Source: Acidobacteriota bacterium
GTDB lineage: Bacteria > Acidobacteriota > Vicinamibacteria > Vicinamibacterales > CAVVIG01
DNA: 6,773 nucleotides
Direction of reading: 5' to 3'
Assembly: GCA_003222455.1 (NCBI GenBank)
Contig: QHWF01000213.1
Location: 1 to 6,773 of the forward strand
The notes beneath the pieces were generated by a model. The model was not told the origin of the DNA and did not search any database. It was given only the letters and a program-made list of their open reading frames with translations. Positions 1-6,277 of the stretch are shown here, one piece after another. Every line of letters starts with the position of its first letter. Positions within the stretch are counted from its first letter, which is position 1. The translations under genes and the position numbers were made by a program.

Positions 1-253
1 CGTCGAAGCCCTCACCGAGCTCGTCGACTTCGTAAGCCGCCAGATCCCAGTTTTCCGCCTGCCCGGCGAACCACAGCTTCACATGTCGCATCTGCTGGAG
101 GCTCATCATCTCGCCAAGTCCCGGCACATAAGCATCCGCCGAGCCGGCGCCCGAACCGGCTGCGGGCGTCGATTGGCGGCCGCACGCCGTGCACACCAGC
201 CATGCGATCAGGACAATCGGCGGCATGATGGCATCGCGTCTCAGTTCACGCAT
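1..253 (-). CDS. Small lipoprotein of unknown function, N-terminal part (cut by window edge)
   Basis: Reading leftward from the ATG at 253-251 gives 84 residues with no stop before the edge, so the C-terminus is missing. The N-terminus has charged residues (MRELRR), a hydrophobic stretch (IVLIAWLV) and a lipobox-like VCTAC with the candidate lipidated Cys near residue 21, then an Ala/Gly/Ser-rich linker. This suggests a lipid-anchored periplasmic protein. The mature part begins with PGLGEMM, then MRHVKLWFAGQ and WDLAAYEVDEL. From memory, this matches a family of short uncharacterised bacterial proteins in which LWFAGQA..W.LA.YE..EL is the conserved core; no function is known to me. A second in-frame ATG at 226-224 (MPPIVLIAW) would also give a usable signal sequence. 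Neither start has a strong Shine-Dalgarno of its own. The gene follows the propeller gene on the same strand after 73 bp with no visible terminator, so co-transcription is plausible. Confidence 0.8.
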   Translation of the reverse strand, partial: MRELRRDAIMPPIVLIAWLVCTACGRQSTPAAGSGAGSADAYVPGLGEMMSLQQMRHVKLWFAGQAENWDLAAYEVDELGEGFD

Positions 254-278
254 GTAGCACTCGCTTTGGCCTGGCCAT
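246..278 (-). other. Ten-codon leader ORF with strong ribosome binding site
   Basis: On the minus strand an AAGGAGG at 292-286 lies seven bases before an ATG at 278-276. The reading frame from that ATG encodes MARPKRVLHA and stops with TGA at 248-246. It overlaps the ATG of the lipoprotein gene (253-251), which is in a different frame, by 8 bases. The lipoprotein start itself has only a weak purine stretch upstream. The arrangement resembles a translationally coupled leader peptide, in which ribosomes ending on the mini-ORF re-start at the lipoprotein ATG. No attenuator hairpin or codon bias for one amino acid is visible. It could also be chance, because the AAGGAGG is the last unit of a purine repeat. 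Confidence 0.35.
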
Positions 279-288
279 GTACCCGCCT

Positions 289-329
289 CCTTCGTATCCT
301 TCGTATCCTTCGTGTCCTTCGTTGCCTTA
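289..329 (-). repeat. 9-bp tandem repeat (ATACGAAGG type) starting at a stop codon
   Basis: Four 9-bp units fill 289-324. Read on the minus strand they are CAACGAAGG, ACACGAAGG, ATACGAAGG and ATACGAAGG, preceded by TAAGG whose TAA is the stop codon of the propeller gene (329-327). The last unit runs into an AAGGAGG. The same element in its A-rich form (ACACAAAGG, ATACAAAGG) occurs at 4787-4813, again directly at a stop codon. Short 9-bp purine-rich tandem repeats of this kind are, from memory, scattered between genes in several soil phyla. Their function is not known to me. Confidence 0.8.
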
Positions 330-3300
330 CCTTACGATGACCGTCCCGATGTTGCGCCGCTGCAGCATCTCGTTGAACGTTTTGACGTCCTTCGCCACGA
401 CCGAATTGAGATCGTTCACGGCCGCGGCGGCCTGATCCGACAGCAACCGGTGTACCTCGAGCTGCTGATCGGTCGGCGCGAAGTCGCTCAACTGCAGCGT
501 GTCGGCCAGGTGGGCCAGCTTCTCGAGCAACTGGCTCGGCATCCTGAGAAAGTCCTGGCCGCGGCCGGTGGCTGTCATGTTGAACAGCCGCTGCTCGACC
601 GCGATCACCTTCTTGTCCAGTTCCTCGCCGGCTGCGATCAGTTCTTTGGCTGCGGCATCGTCGCCAACGAACGTCTTCACGTTTCCGATCTGCGCGCGGA
701 CCGCTTCGGCGCGATTGATGAGGTTCGCGGTCCTGCTCATCGTCTCGCGGACGGCGAGAATGGTTTTCGTCTGCGCCTGAATGTCGCTCTCGGTTCCGGC
801 CGTGTTCGGATCCTTCCGCACGACCAGATTCTCGGTCGCCGTCTGACCGGCAGCGGTCAGCGTCACGCTGTACGTGCCGGGCGGCATCAGCGGCGACAAG
901 CGGCTCGAGCCGGCCATGGCGAACCTGCGCGTGCCGTCCGGATTCATCTTGAAATCGCCGGCGTACAGCGGCGGTGTGCGCGGCTTGACTTCAGTCGAGG
1001 GCTCGCCGCGCAGGTCCCACCAGACGCGGTTCAAGCCGGCGCGCGGCTCCTTCACGTCGATGGTCCGCACCACCTGTCCAGCCGTATCCTTGACGACGAC
1101 CTTCACGGCGTCCTTCGCGTCACCGGGCGGCGCGGTCTTCAGCCAGAACGTGATCGGTGCGCCATCCGGCGCATTCATCCCCTCGGTCGCATCGTCGGGC
1201 ATCATCATCGGCGCCGTGATCTCGCGCAGCCGGTAGGTGGCGCGTGGAGCAAAGAGACGCACGCTGGCGTTCAGCACGTCCGGTGTCAGCTGACGCATCG
1301 GTGTGATGTCGTCGAGGATGAAGAAGCCGCGCCCGTAGGTGGCGACGACGAGATCGCTGAAATGCTCCTGAATGGTGAGCCAGTGCAGCGGCGCGTGCGG
1401 CAGCCCGGCCTGCAGCGGCGTCCAATGCTCGCCGTCGTCGAGCGAGAAGTACAAGCCGTTTTCCACGCCGAGATAGAGCAGTCCTTTTCGAACCGGATCC
1501 TCACGGACGCAGTGCGCGTAACTGTGAACGCTCTTCGGCAGATCGCCGGCAATCGACTTCCAGGCGCGGCCATAATCCGTCGTCTTGTAAACGAACGGAT
1601 CGCGGTTGTTCACCTGGTGCAGGTCCACGGTGATGTACGCCGTGCCGTTGTCGTGGCGCGACGGTTCGATATTGGAGACAGTTCCCCACGCCGGCAGGTT
1701 CGGGATGTTCGCGGTCACGTTCGACCATCGCGCGCCGGCATCGCGCGTGACCTGAACCTGACCGTCGTTCGTCCCGGCCCAGATCACCCCCTTCTCTTTC
1801 GGCGACTCGGCGATCGCGAACACCACGCCGGCGTACTCCACGCCGACGTTGTCGGGAGTCAATCCGCCGGAGATGCCCTGCTTCGACTTGTCGCCGGTGG
1901 TGAGGTCGGGACTGATCGCCTGCCAGCTCTGACCGCCGTTCGTGGTCCGGTGCACGTGCTGGCTGCCGGCATAAATCGTGTTGTGATCGTGCGGCGAGAT
2001 GGCCAGCGGAAACGTCCAGTTGAACCGGTATTTGACACCAGCCGCGGGTGCGCCCACCGTCACCTCCGGCCAGATTTCCACTTCGCGCGCCTGATGGGTG
2101 CGCTCGTCGAACCGCTCGACCGTGCCGCCCAGGCTGCCGAATCCGGTGCCGGTCGCCCAGATGATGTTGTTGTCCGCCGGATCGGGAATCGCCCATCCGC
2201 TTTCGCCGCCGGCCACGGAGTGCCACATTCCACGTGGAATCGGTCCGCTCGCCGCGCTTTCCGACTGCTTGCCGATCCGGCTGTGGCTCGGCCCGCGCGT
2301 CGAAGGACCATCCTGACGATTGCCGTACACGTAGTACGGGATCTGATTGTCGGTTGCCACGTGATACATCTGAGCGACGGGCAGCTGAATATGATGCCAG
2401 CTCCGGCCACGATTGACCGAGAAGCTCAGGCCATCGTCGTGCGCGACAACCATGCGATCGCCGTTCGCGGGATCGATCCACATGTCGTGGTTGTCGCCAC
2501 TTGGTGCCACTTTGCCGGTGAGATCGATGCTGGTTTGCCCGCCGTCGAGCGTCTTCGTGAATTCCGCCGACAGAAAGTACGCTTCGTTCTCGTTGTCGGG
2601 TGCAACCGCGAAGCGCGTGTAATAGTGCGTCCGGCCGCGCAGCCGCCGGTCGGCGCTCACCATCGTCCAGGTGTCACCGCCATCCTCGCTGCGCCAGAGC
2701 GAGCCGCTCTGCGTCTTCTGTCCGTTGTTCGTCGGCATGCCATCGCCGGTTTCGATCAACGCAAACACGCGGCTGGAGTTGCTCCGGGCCACCTGCGGGC
2801 AAATCTTGCCGACGGGCGGCTCAGGCAAACCGTGTCCCGTGAGCCGGTTCCAGGTGGCACCACCGTCGGTCGATCTGAACAAGCCGCTGCCCGGTCCGCC
2901 GCTCGTGCGTCCCCACGTGTGGATCTCGAGCTGCCACATGCCGGCAAACAGAACACGAGGATTGTTCGGGTCCATCGCGACATCCGAGCAGCCGGTGTTC
3001 TCGTCGACGAAGAGCACGCGGTTCCACGTGCGGCCGCCATCAGCGGTCTTGAACACGCCGCGATCCTGCTGTGGCCCGTATGCGTGGCCGAGCGCGCAGG
3101 TGAACACCACGTCGGCGTTCTTCGGGTCGACGACAACGCGTGCGATGCGCCCGGTCCGTTCGAGGCCCATACGCGTCCACGTTTTGCCCGCATCCGTGGA
3201 TTTGTAGATACCGTTGCCGATGGAGATGTTGCTCCGAATGAACGACTCACCGGTGCCGGCCCAGATCGTACTCGGATCCCCTGGCGCGGTGGCCAGCGCG

Positions 3301-3587
3301 CCGATTGACTGGACGTCCTGGTCGTCGAACACGGGATCCCAGTGCGCGCCGTTGTCGACGGTCTTCCAGACGCCGCCCGACGCTGCGCCGGCATAGTACG
3401 TGTTCGGGTTGCCGGGCACGCCGGCGATCGCAATCACACGGTTCCCCACCGGTCCGATATAGCGGAATTTCAGCGCACCGAGCGCGTCGGGCGCCGGCCG
3501 TCCTGGCGATTGCGCGGTGATCAGCGTAGTGACAGATACGGCCATCGCGACGATGAGAACTGACGGGAACAAGACACGGCGCAACAT
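327..3587 (-). CDS. Large secreted BNR/Asp-box (sortilin/VPS10-like) beta-propeller protein
   Basis: This is a 1086-residue exported protein. An ATG at 3587 is preferred over the ATG 36 codons upstream because it is preceded by GAGGAGA five bases away and starts a classical signal peptide (MLRRVLFPSVLIVAMAVSVTTLITAQ, cleavage likely near ITA-Q). The mature protein contains at least eleven Asp-box turns of the S/T-x-D-x-G-x-x-W type, at about residues 75-83, 129-137, 180-188, 238-246, 299-307, 345-353, 390-397, 547-555, 613-621, 668-676 and 714-722. Between them are strands of the V..DP.N...V.AG type. This is the WD40/YVTN/BNR-like, sortilin-Vps10-related fold, probably two propellers. A beta-rich segment follows (about 810-925, with GLNRVWWDLRG and PGTYSVTLTAAG), then a mostly helical tail (about 930-1075). 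Homologues are abundant in Acidobacteriota and often called glycosyl hydrolase or sortilin, but I see no sialidase catalytic set, so binding or scaffolding outside the cytoplasm is the safer guess. The substrate is unknown. Confidence 0.92.
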   Translation of the reverse strand: MLRRVLFPSVLIVAMAVSVTTLITAQSPGRPAPDALGALKFRYIGPVGNRVIAIAGVPGNPNTYYAGAASGGVWKTVDNGAHWDPVFDDQDVQSIGALATAPGDPSTIWAGTGESFIRSNISIGNGIYKSTDAGKTWTRMGLERTGRIARVVVDPKNADVVFTCALGHAYGPQQDRGVFKTADGGRTWNRVLFVDENTGCSDVAMDPNNPRVLFAGMWQLEIHTWGRTSGGPGSGLFRSTDGGATWNRLTGHGLPEPPVGKICPQVARSNSSRVFALIETGDGMPTNNGQKTQSGSLWRSEDGGDTWTMVSADRRLRGRTHYYTRFAVAPDNENEAYFLSAEFTKTLDGGQTSIDLTGKVAPSGDNHDMWIDPANGDRMVVAHDDGLSFSVNRGRSWHHIQLPVAQMYHVATDNQIPYYVYGNRQDGPSTRGPSHSRIGKQSESAASGPIPRGMWHSVAGGESGWAIPDPADNNIIWATGTGFGSLGGTVERFDERTHQAREVEIWPEVTVGAPAAGVKYRFNWTFPLAISPHDHNTIYAGSQHVHRTTNGGQSWQAISPDLTTGDKSKQGISGGLTPDNVGVEYAGVVFAIAESPKEKGVIWAGTNDGQVQVTRDAGARWSNVTANIPNLPAWGTVSNIEPSRHDNGTAYITVDLHQVNNRDPFVYKTTDYGRAWKSIAGDLPKSVHSYAHCVREDPVRKGLLYLGVENGLYFSLDDGEHWTPLQAGLPHAPLHWLTIQEHFSDLVVATYGRGFFILDDITPMRQLTPDVLNASVRLFAPRATYRLREITAPMMMPDDATEGMNAPDGAPITFWLKTAPPGDAKDAVKVVVKDTAGQVVRTIDVKEPRAGLNRVWWDLRGEPSTEVKPRTPPLYAGDFKMNPDGTRRFAMAGSSRLSPLMPPGTYSVTLTAAGQTATENLVVRKDPNTAGTESDIQAQTKTILAVRETMSRTANLINRAEAVRAQIGNVKTFVGDDAAAKELIAAGEELDKKVIAVEQRLFNMTATGRGQDFLRMPSQLLEKLAHLADTLQLSDFAPTDQQLEVHRLLSDQAAAAVNDLNSVVAKDVKTFNEMLQRRNIGTVIVR

Positions 3588-3592
3588 GAGAG

Positions 3593-3599
3593 TCTCCTC
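3593..3599 (-). promoter_or_regulatory. Ribosome binding site that fixes the propeller gene start
   Basis: GAGGAGA on the minus strand lies five bases before the ATG at 3587-3585. No comparable motif precedes the upstream in-frame ATG at 3695, so this site together with the signal peptide decides the start. Confidence 0.75.
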
Positions 3600-3608
3600 G
3601 GCCGTCGA

Positions 3609-3635
3609 ACTGTAGCAGAAACCTGACGAATCCAA
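3609..3635 (-). promoter_or_regulatory. Candidate sigma70-like promoter of the propeller gene
   Basis: On the minus strand, TTGGAT (3635-3630) is followed after 15 bases by TACAGT (3614-3609). TACAGT is preceded by TGC, as in an extended -10 element. Each hexamer matches consensus at four of six positions, but the spacing is shorter than the usual 17, so this is tentative. Transcription would start around 3602, giving a very short leader. No equally good promoter is evident for the rightward dioxygenase gene in the same 270-bp divergent region, and I see no clear operator palindrome or terminator there. Confidence 0.3.
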
Positions 3636-3857
3636 CGATGGAGTGACGCCGCCGTAGAACGCAAAGGCCCAGCCTTCGCTCGACGGGACTTGCACGAGCT
3701 GCTAGGGCATGGCAGGCGCGAAGGCCGCGAAGAAATCCTGAGCCCTGGTGTGTGTTTCGCGACTTCTGTTGGATGTTGTCGTGACACAATACTTGCTCCG
3801 GGCTCCGCAGTTCCTACGCGGTGAATGCCATCATGCGACGGCTGCCGAGGCTGCACG

Positions 3858-4793
3858 ATGCCGATTCTGAGTCTTCATCACGTAACCGCAACCGTGGACG
3901 ACGCGCAGGCGGATCTCGATTTCTGTCTCGACGGGCTCGGGCTGCGGCTCGTCAAGAAGACGGTGAATTTCGACAACCACCACGTCTACCACTTCTATTA
4001 CGGCGACGAGCGTGGCACGCCCGGCACGATCTGGACGACCTTTCCGTACGCCAATCGAGGCGTGCCGGTCGGGACGAAAGGCGCCGGTCAGGTGACCGTG
4101 ACGTCGTTTTCGGTGCCGACCGGCAGTCTTTCGTCCTGGCGTGCGTGGCTCGCGGGGCGGGGCATTGCCGTCAACGACCTCGAGTCTCGATTCGGCGAGC
4201 CGGCCGTCGCCTTCTCCGATACGTCGGGCCTGACGTTCGAGCTCATCGCGAGCGGTCACGACGAGCGCCGGCCATGGGCCGGCAGCGGAATCGATGCCGA
4301 TATCGCGATCCGCGGCCTGCACAGCGTGACGTGTGTGGTCCGCGATGCTGCGAAAACGATCGATTTGATGACTGGCCTTCTCGGGTTCCGCGTGCTCGAG
4401 GAAACCAAAGGGCGCATCCGAGTGGGCGTGAGCGGGGGCGGTCCCGGCAAGACGATGGACGTGGTGCACGACGTGAACGCACAGCCGGCCGTCAACGGCC
4501 TCGGCACGGTGCACCATGTCGCGATGGCCATCGGCAGCGAGCAGGAACAACTCGACCTTCGCGGCGATCTGCTTCGTCGTGGCGCGAAGGTCACCGAGGT
4601 CCGCGACCGTTGCTATTTCAAGTCGATTTACTTCCGTGAGCCGGGCGGGGTGCTGTTCGAGGTGGCGACGATCCAGCCCGGATTCACGGCGGACGAGCCG
4701 CTCGCCACGCTCGGTCGCGACCTGAAGCTGCCGCCGTGGGAAGAACCCCATCGCGCCGACATCGAAGCGGCGCTGGCGCCGGTAAAAGCATAA
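3858..4793 (+). CDS. VOC-family ring-cleaving dioxygenase / glyoxalase (MhqO/MhqA-like)
   Basis: This is a 311-residue soluble protein without an export signal. The start at 3858 gives the family-typical N-terminus (MPILSLHHVTA) and has CGAGG seven bases upstream. A more upstream ATG at 3825 would add eleven Cys-rich residues unlike the family. Four beta-alpha-beta-beta-beta modules are visible at about residues 5-50, 75-130, 150-205 and 215-270. Family hallmarks include GLRLVKKTVNFDN, YGD..GTPGT, DR.YFKSIYFREPGG and a C-terminal LPPWEEPHR.DIEAAL. Candidate metal ligands, in the 2-His-1-carboxylate pattern of extradiol dioxygenases, are H155 (LHSVT), H220 (VHHVA) and E268 (LFEVAT); H8 in the first module is another conserved candidate. 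MhqO/MhqA relatives are linked to hydroquinone and quinone detoxification in Firmicutes, through thiol-dependent or ring-opening chemistry; the substrate here is not predictable. The gene stands alone, divergent from the propeller gene and 197 bp before the peptidase. Confidence 0.9.
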   Translation: MPILSLHHVTATVDDAQADLDFCLDGLGLRLVKKTVNFDNHHVYHFYYGDERGTPGTIWTTFPYANRGVPVGTKGAGQVTVTSFSVPTGSLSSWRAWLAGRGIAVNDLESRFGEPAVAFSDTSGLTFELIASGHDERRPWAGSGIDADIAIRGLHSVTCVVRDAAKTIDLMTGLLGFRVLEETKGRIRVGVSGGGPGKTMDVVHDVNAQPAVNGLGTVHHVAMAIGSEQEQLDLRGDLLRRGAKVTEVRDRCYFKSIYFREPGGVLFEVATIQPGFTADEPLATLGRDLKLPPWEEPHRADIEAALAPVKA

Positions 4794-4813
4794 GGACACA
4801 AAGGATACAAAGG
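4787..4813 (+). repeat. 9-bp tandem repeat (ATACAAAGG type) starting at a stop codon
   Basis: Two clear units (ACACAAAGG at 4796-4804 and ATACAAAGG at 4805-4813) follow a degenerate one (4787-4795) that contains the TAA stop codon of the dioxygenase gene. It is the counterpart of the repeat at 289-329, differing by A for G in the middle of the unit, and it lies in the same orientation relative to its upstream gene. Confidence 0.7.
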
Positions 4814-4990
4814 ACCGATCCCGAAAGAACGACAACGCGGTCCAGCTCGGCGCGAGCGAACGTGGCGAACGTCACGATCGAACGCAAGGGCCGCACGAAC
4901 GGAGTGCAATGACAGTATTTCTTAGCGGCCTTCCCGGCTTTTGCGTTCCAGCGCAGCGTCAGTTACTCGGGCACACTCCCAGGTGATTCG
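4814..4990 (+). other. Intergenic region upstream of the peptidase gene
   Basis: This stretch has no convincing coding frame on either strand. It includes a doubled GCGAACGT around 4854-4872. A weak, bulged hairpin followed by four T (4924-4942) could be a poor terminator for the dioxygenase gene. AGGTGA at 4981-4986, four bases before the ATG, serves as ribosome binding site for the peptidase. I see no clear -35/-10 pair. Confidence 0.4.
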
Positions 4991-6277
4991 ATGCTGAGGG
5001 ATGTGATCACGGCTGGCGCGTTGCTTACGGTGTTTCAGACCGCTCGATCGCCGGAGCGCACAATCACGGCGCACATCGACGCGCATGTTGCTGAAGGACT
5101 GGCGCTCCTCGAGCGCGTGGTCAACATCAACAGCGGCACGCAGAACCATGCCGGGGTGCGCCAGGTGGGCGCGATCTTTCGTGCGGCATTCGACCGGCTT
5201 GGCTTCAAGACCTCATGGATCGACGGATCGGAATGGCGCCGCGCCGGCCATCTCGTGGCGGAACATCCCGGTCGCGGCATGCGGATTCTCCTGATCGGGC
5301 ATCTCGATACCGTGTTCGAACCCGACAGTCCGTTCCAGAAATTCGAGCGCATCGACGAGAAGACCGCCAAGGGTCCGGGCATCATCGACATGAAGGGCGG
5401 CGACGTCATCATCGTGCAGGCGCTCGAAGCGCTCGACGCGGCCGGCAGGCTGAAGGACATGAACCTCACCATCGTCATGACTGGTGACGAGGAAGATCCA
5501 GGTCGTCCGCTGAGCAAGGCTCGCGAGGCGCTGGTTGCAGCCGCGAGAGGAGCCGATGTGGCGATCGGGTTCGAGGACGGACCGGGCGATCCGCGGTACG
5601 CCGTCACCGCCCGTCGCGGTACCACGGGATGGGAGCTGCGCGTGACGGGCACAGCGGCGCAGTCGTCGCAGATTTTCCGCGACGATATCGGTCCCGGCGC
5701 GATTTTCGAAGCGGCGCGTATTCTGAACGCCTTCCGCGAGAAGATGTCGGGCGAGGAGCATCTCACCTTCAATCCTGGTGTCATCCTGGGCGGCACGTCG
5801 GTCGACGTCAACGCGGTCCAGGCCCGCGGCTCGGCATTCGGCAAGACAAACGTCGTGGCGGAACAGGCCGTCGTCTCGGGCGATTTGCGCACGCTTTCGC
5901 CGGCGCAGCTGGAACGCGCCATGACGACGATGCGACAGATTGCGGCGGCGGGAATGCCGCACACGCAGGCGACGATCACGTTCGACGAGGGGTATCCGCC
6001 GCTGGCGCCGACGGATGGGAACGCCAGGCTGCTTGCCCTGTACGACCAGGCGAGCCGCGATGTGGGTGCCGGGCCGGTGACGGCCGTCAGCCCGGACAAG
6101 GCCGGCGCGGCGGACGTGTCGTTCGTCGCCGCCGAGGTGAAGATGATTCTCGACGGTGTCGGGCTGATGGGGCACGACGATCACACGCCGGGCGAAACGG
6201 CCGATTTGTCCACCCTGCCGTCCCAGACCAAACGAGCAGCCATTACCCTGTATCGGCTGGCGACGCAGCCCCGATGA
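4991..6277 (+). CDS. M20-family metallopeptidase (glutamate carboxypeptidase-like), probably exported
   Basis: This 428-residue protein is a two-zinc hydrolase of the M20 clan, removing C-terminal residues from peptides or related amides. The metal and catalytic motifs are intact: H104 and D106 (IGHLDTVF), D133 (GIIDMKGGD, bridging), E167 and E168 (TGDEEDPG, catalytic base and ligand), E195 (IGFEDG) and H398 near the C-terminus (GHDDHTPGETAD). The dimerisation domain spans about residues 205-320. Within it the segment TGTAAQSSQIF has Gln at 224, where I expect the His that reaches into the partner subunit's active site in CPG2-type enzymes. The first twenty residues (MLRDVITAGALLTVFQTA) form a short signal-like segment, weaker than usual; relatives are commonly periplasmic. 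The start is the only ATG in the open stretch reaching back to the TGA at 4910-4912, with AGGTGA just upstream. The stop overlaps the cupredoxin start by 4 bp, so the two are likely translated together. Confidence 0.93.
   Translation: MLRDVITAGALLTVFQTARSPERTITAHIDAHVAEGLALLERVVNINSGTQNHAGVRQVGAIFRAAFDRLGFKTSWIDGSEWRRAGHLVAEHPGRGMRILLIGHLDTVFEPDSPFQKFERIDEKTAKGPGIIDMKGGDVIIVQALEALDAAGRLKDMNLTIVMTGDEEDPGRPLSKAREALVAAARGADVAIGFEDGPGDPRYAVTARRGTTGWELRVTGTAAQSSQIFRDDIGPGAIFEAARILNAFREKMSGEEHLTFNPGVILGGTSVDVNAVQARGSAFGKTNVVAEQAVVSGDLRTLSPAQLERAMTTMRQIAAAGMPHTQATITFDEGYPPLAPTDGNARLLALYDQASRDVGAGPVTAVSPDKAGAADVSFVAAEVKMILDGVGLMGHDDHTPGETADLSTLPSQTKRAAITLYRLATQPR

Noticed and set aside
312..3308. A 998-codon open frame on the plus strand opposite the propeller gene
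   Set aside because: Its codons are in exact register with the sense codons, so stops arise only where the sense gene uses TTA, CTA or TCA, which are rare in GC-rich genes. The product is rich in Arg, His and Val with no recognisable domain, while the minus-strand frame has a signal peptide and eleven Asp-boxes.
3588..3695. A 36-residue N-terminal extension of the propeller protein
   Set aside because: It would bury a clear signal peptide, has no ribosome site, and overlaps the likely promoter.
3825..3857. Upstream start for the dioxygenase adding MPSCDGCRGCT with three cysteines
   Set aside because: The downstream ATG at 3858 has a better ribosome site and matches the usual family N-terminus; the Cys cluster looks like untranslated sequence read in frame.
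3831..4835. A 334-codon open frame opposite the dioxygenase gene
   Set aside because: Same codon-register artefact; the sense frame carries full VOC-family conservation and the antisense product resembles nothing I know.
3650..4954. Shared TTTGCGTTC upstream of the propeller gene (minus strand) and of the peptidase gene (4940-4948) as a possible common operator
   Set aside because: Only nine bases match exactly, the flanks diverge quickly and the distances to the start codons differ, so chance is sufficient.
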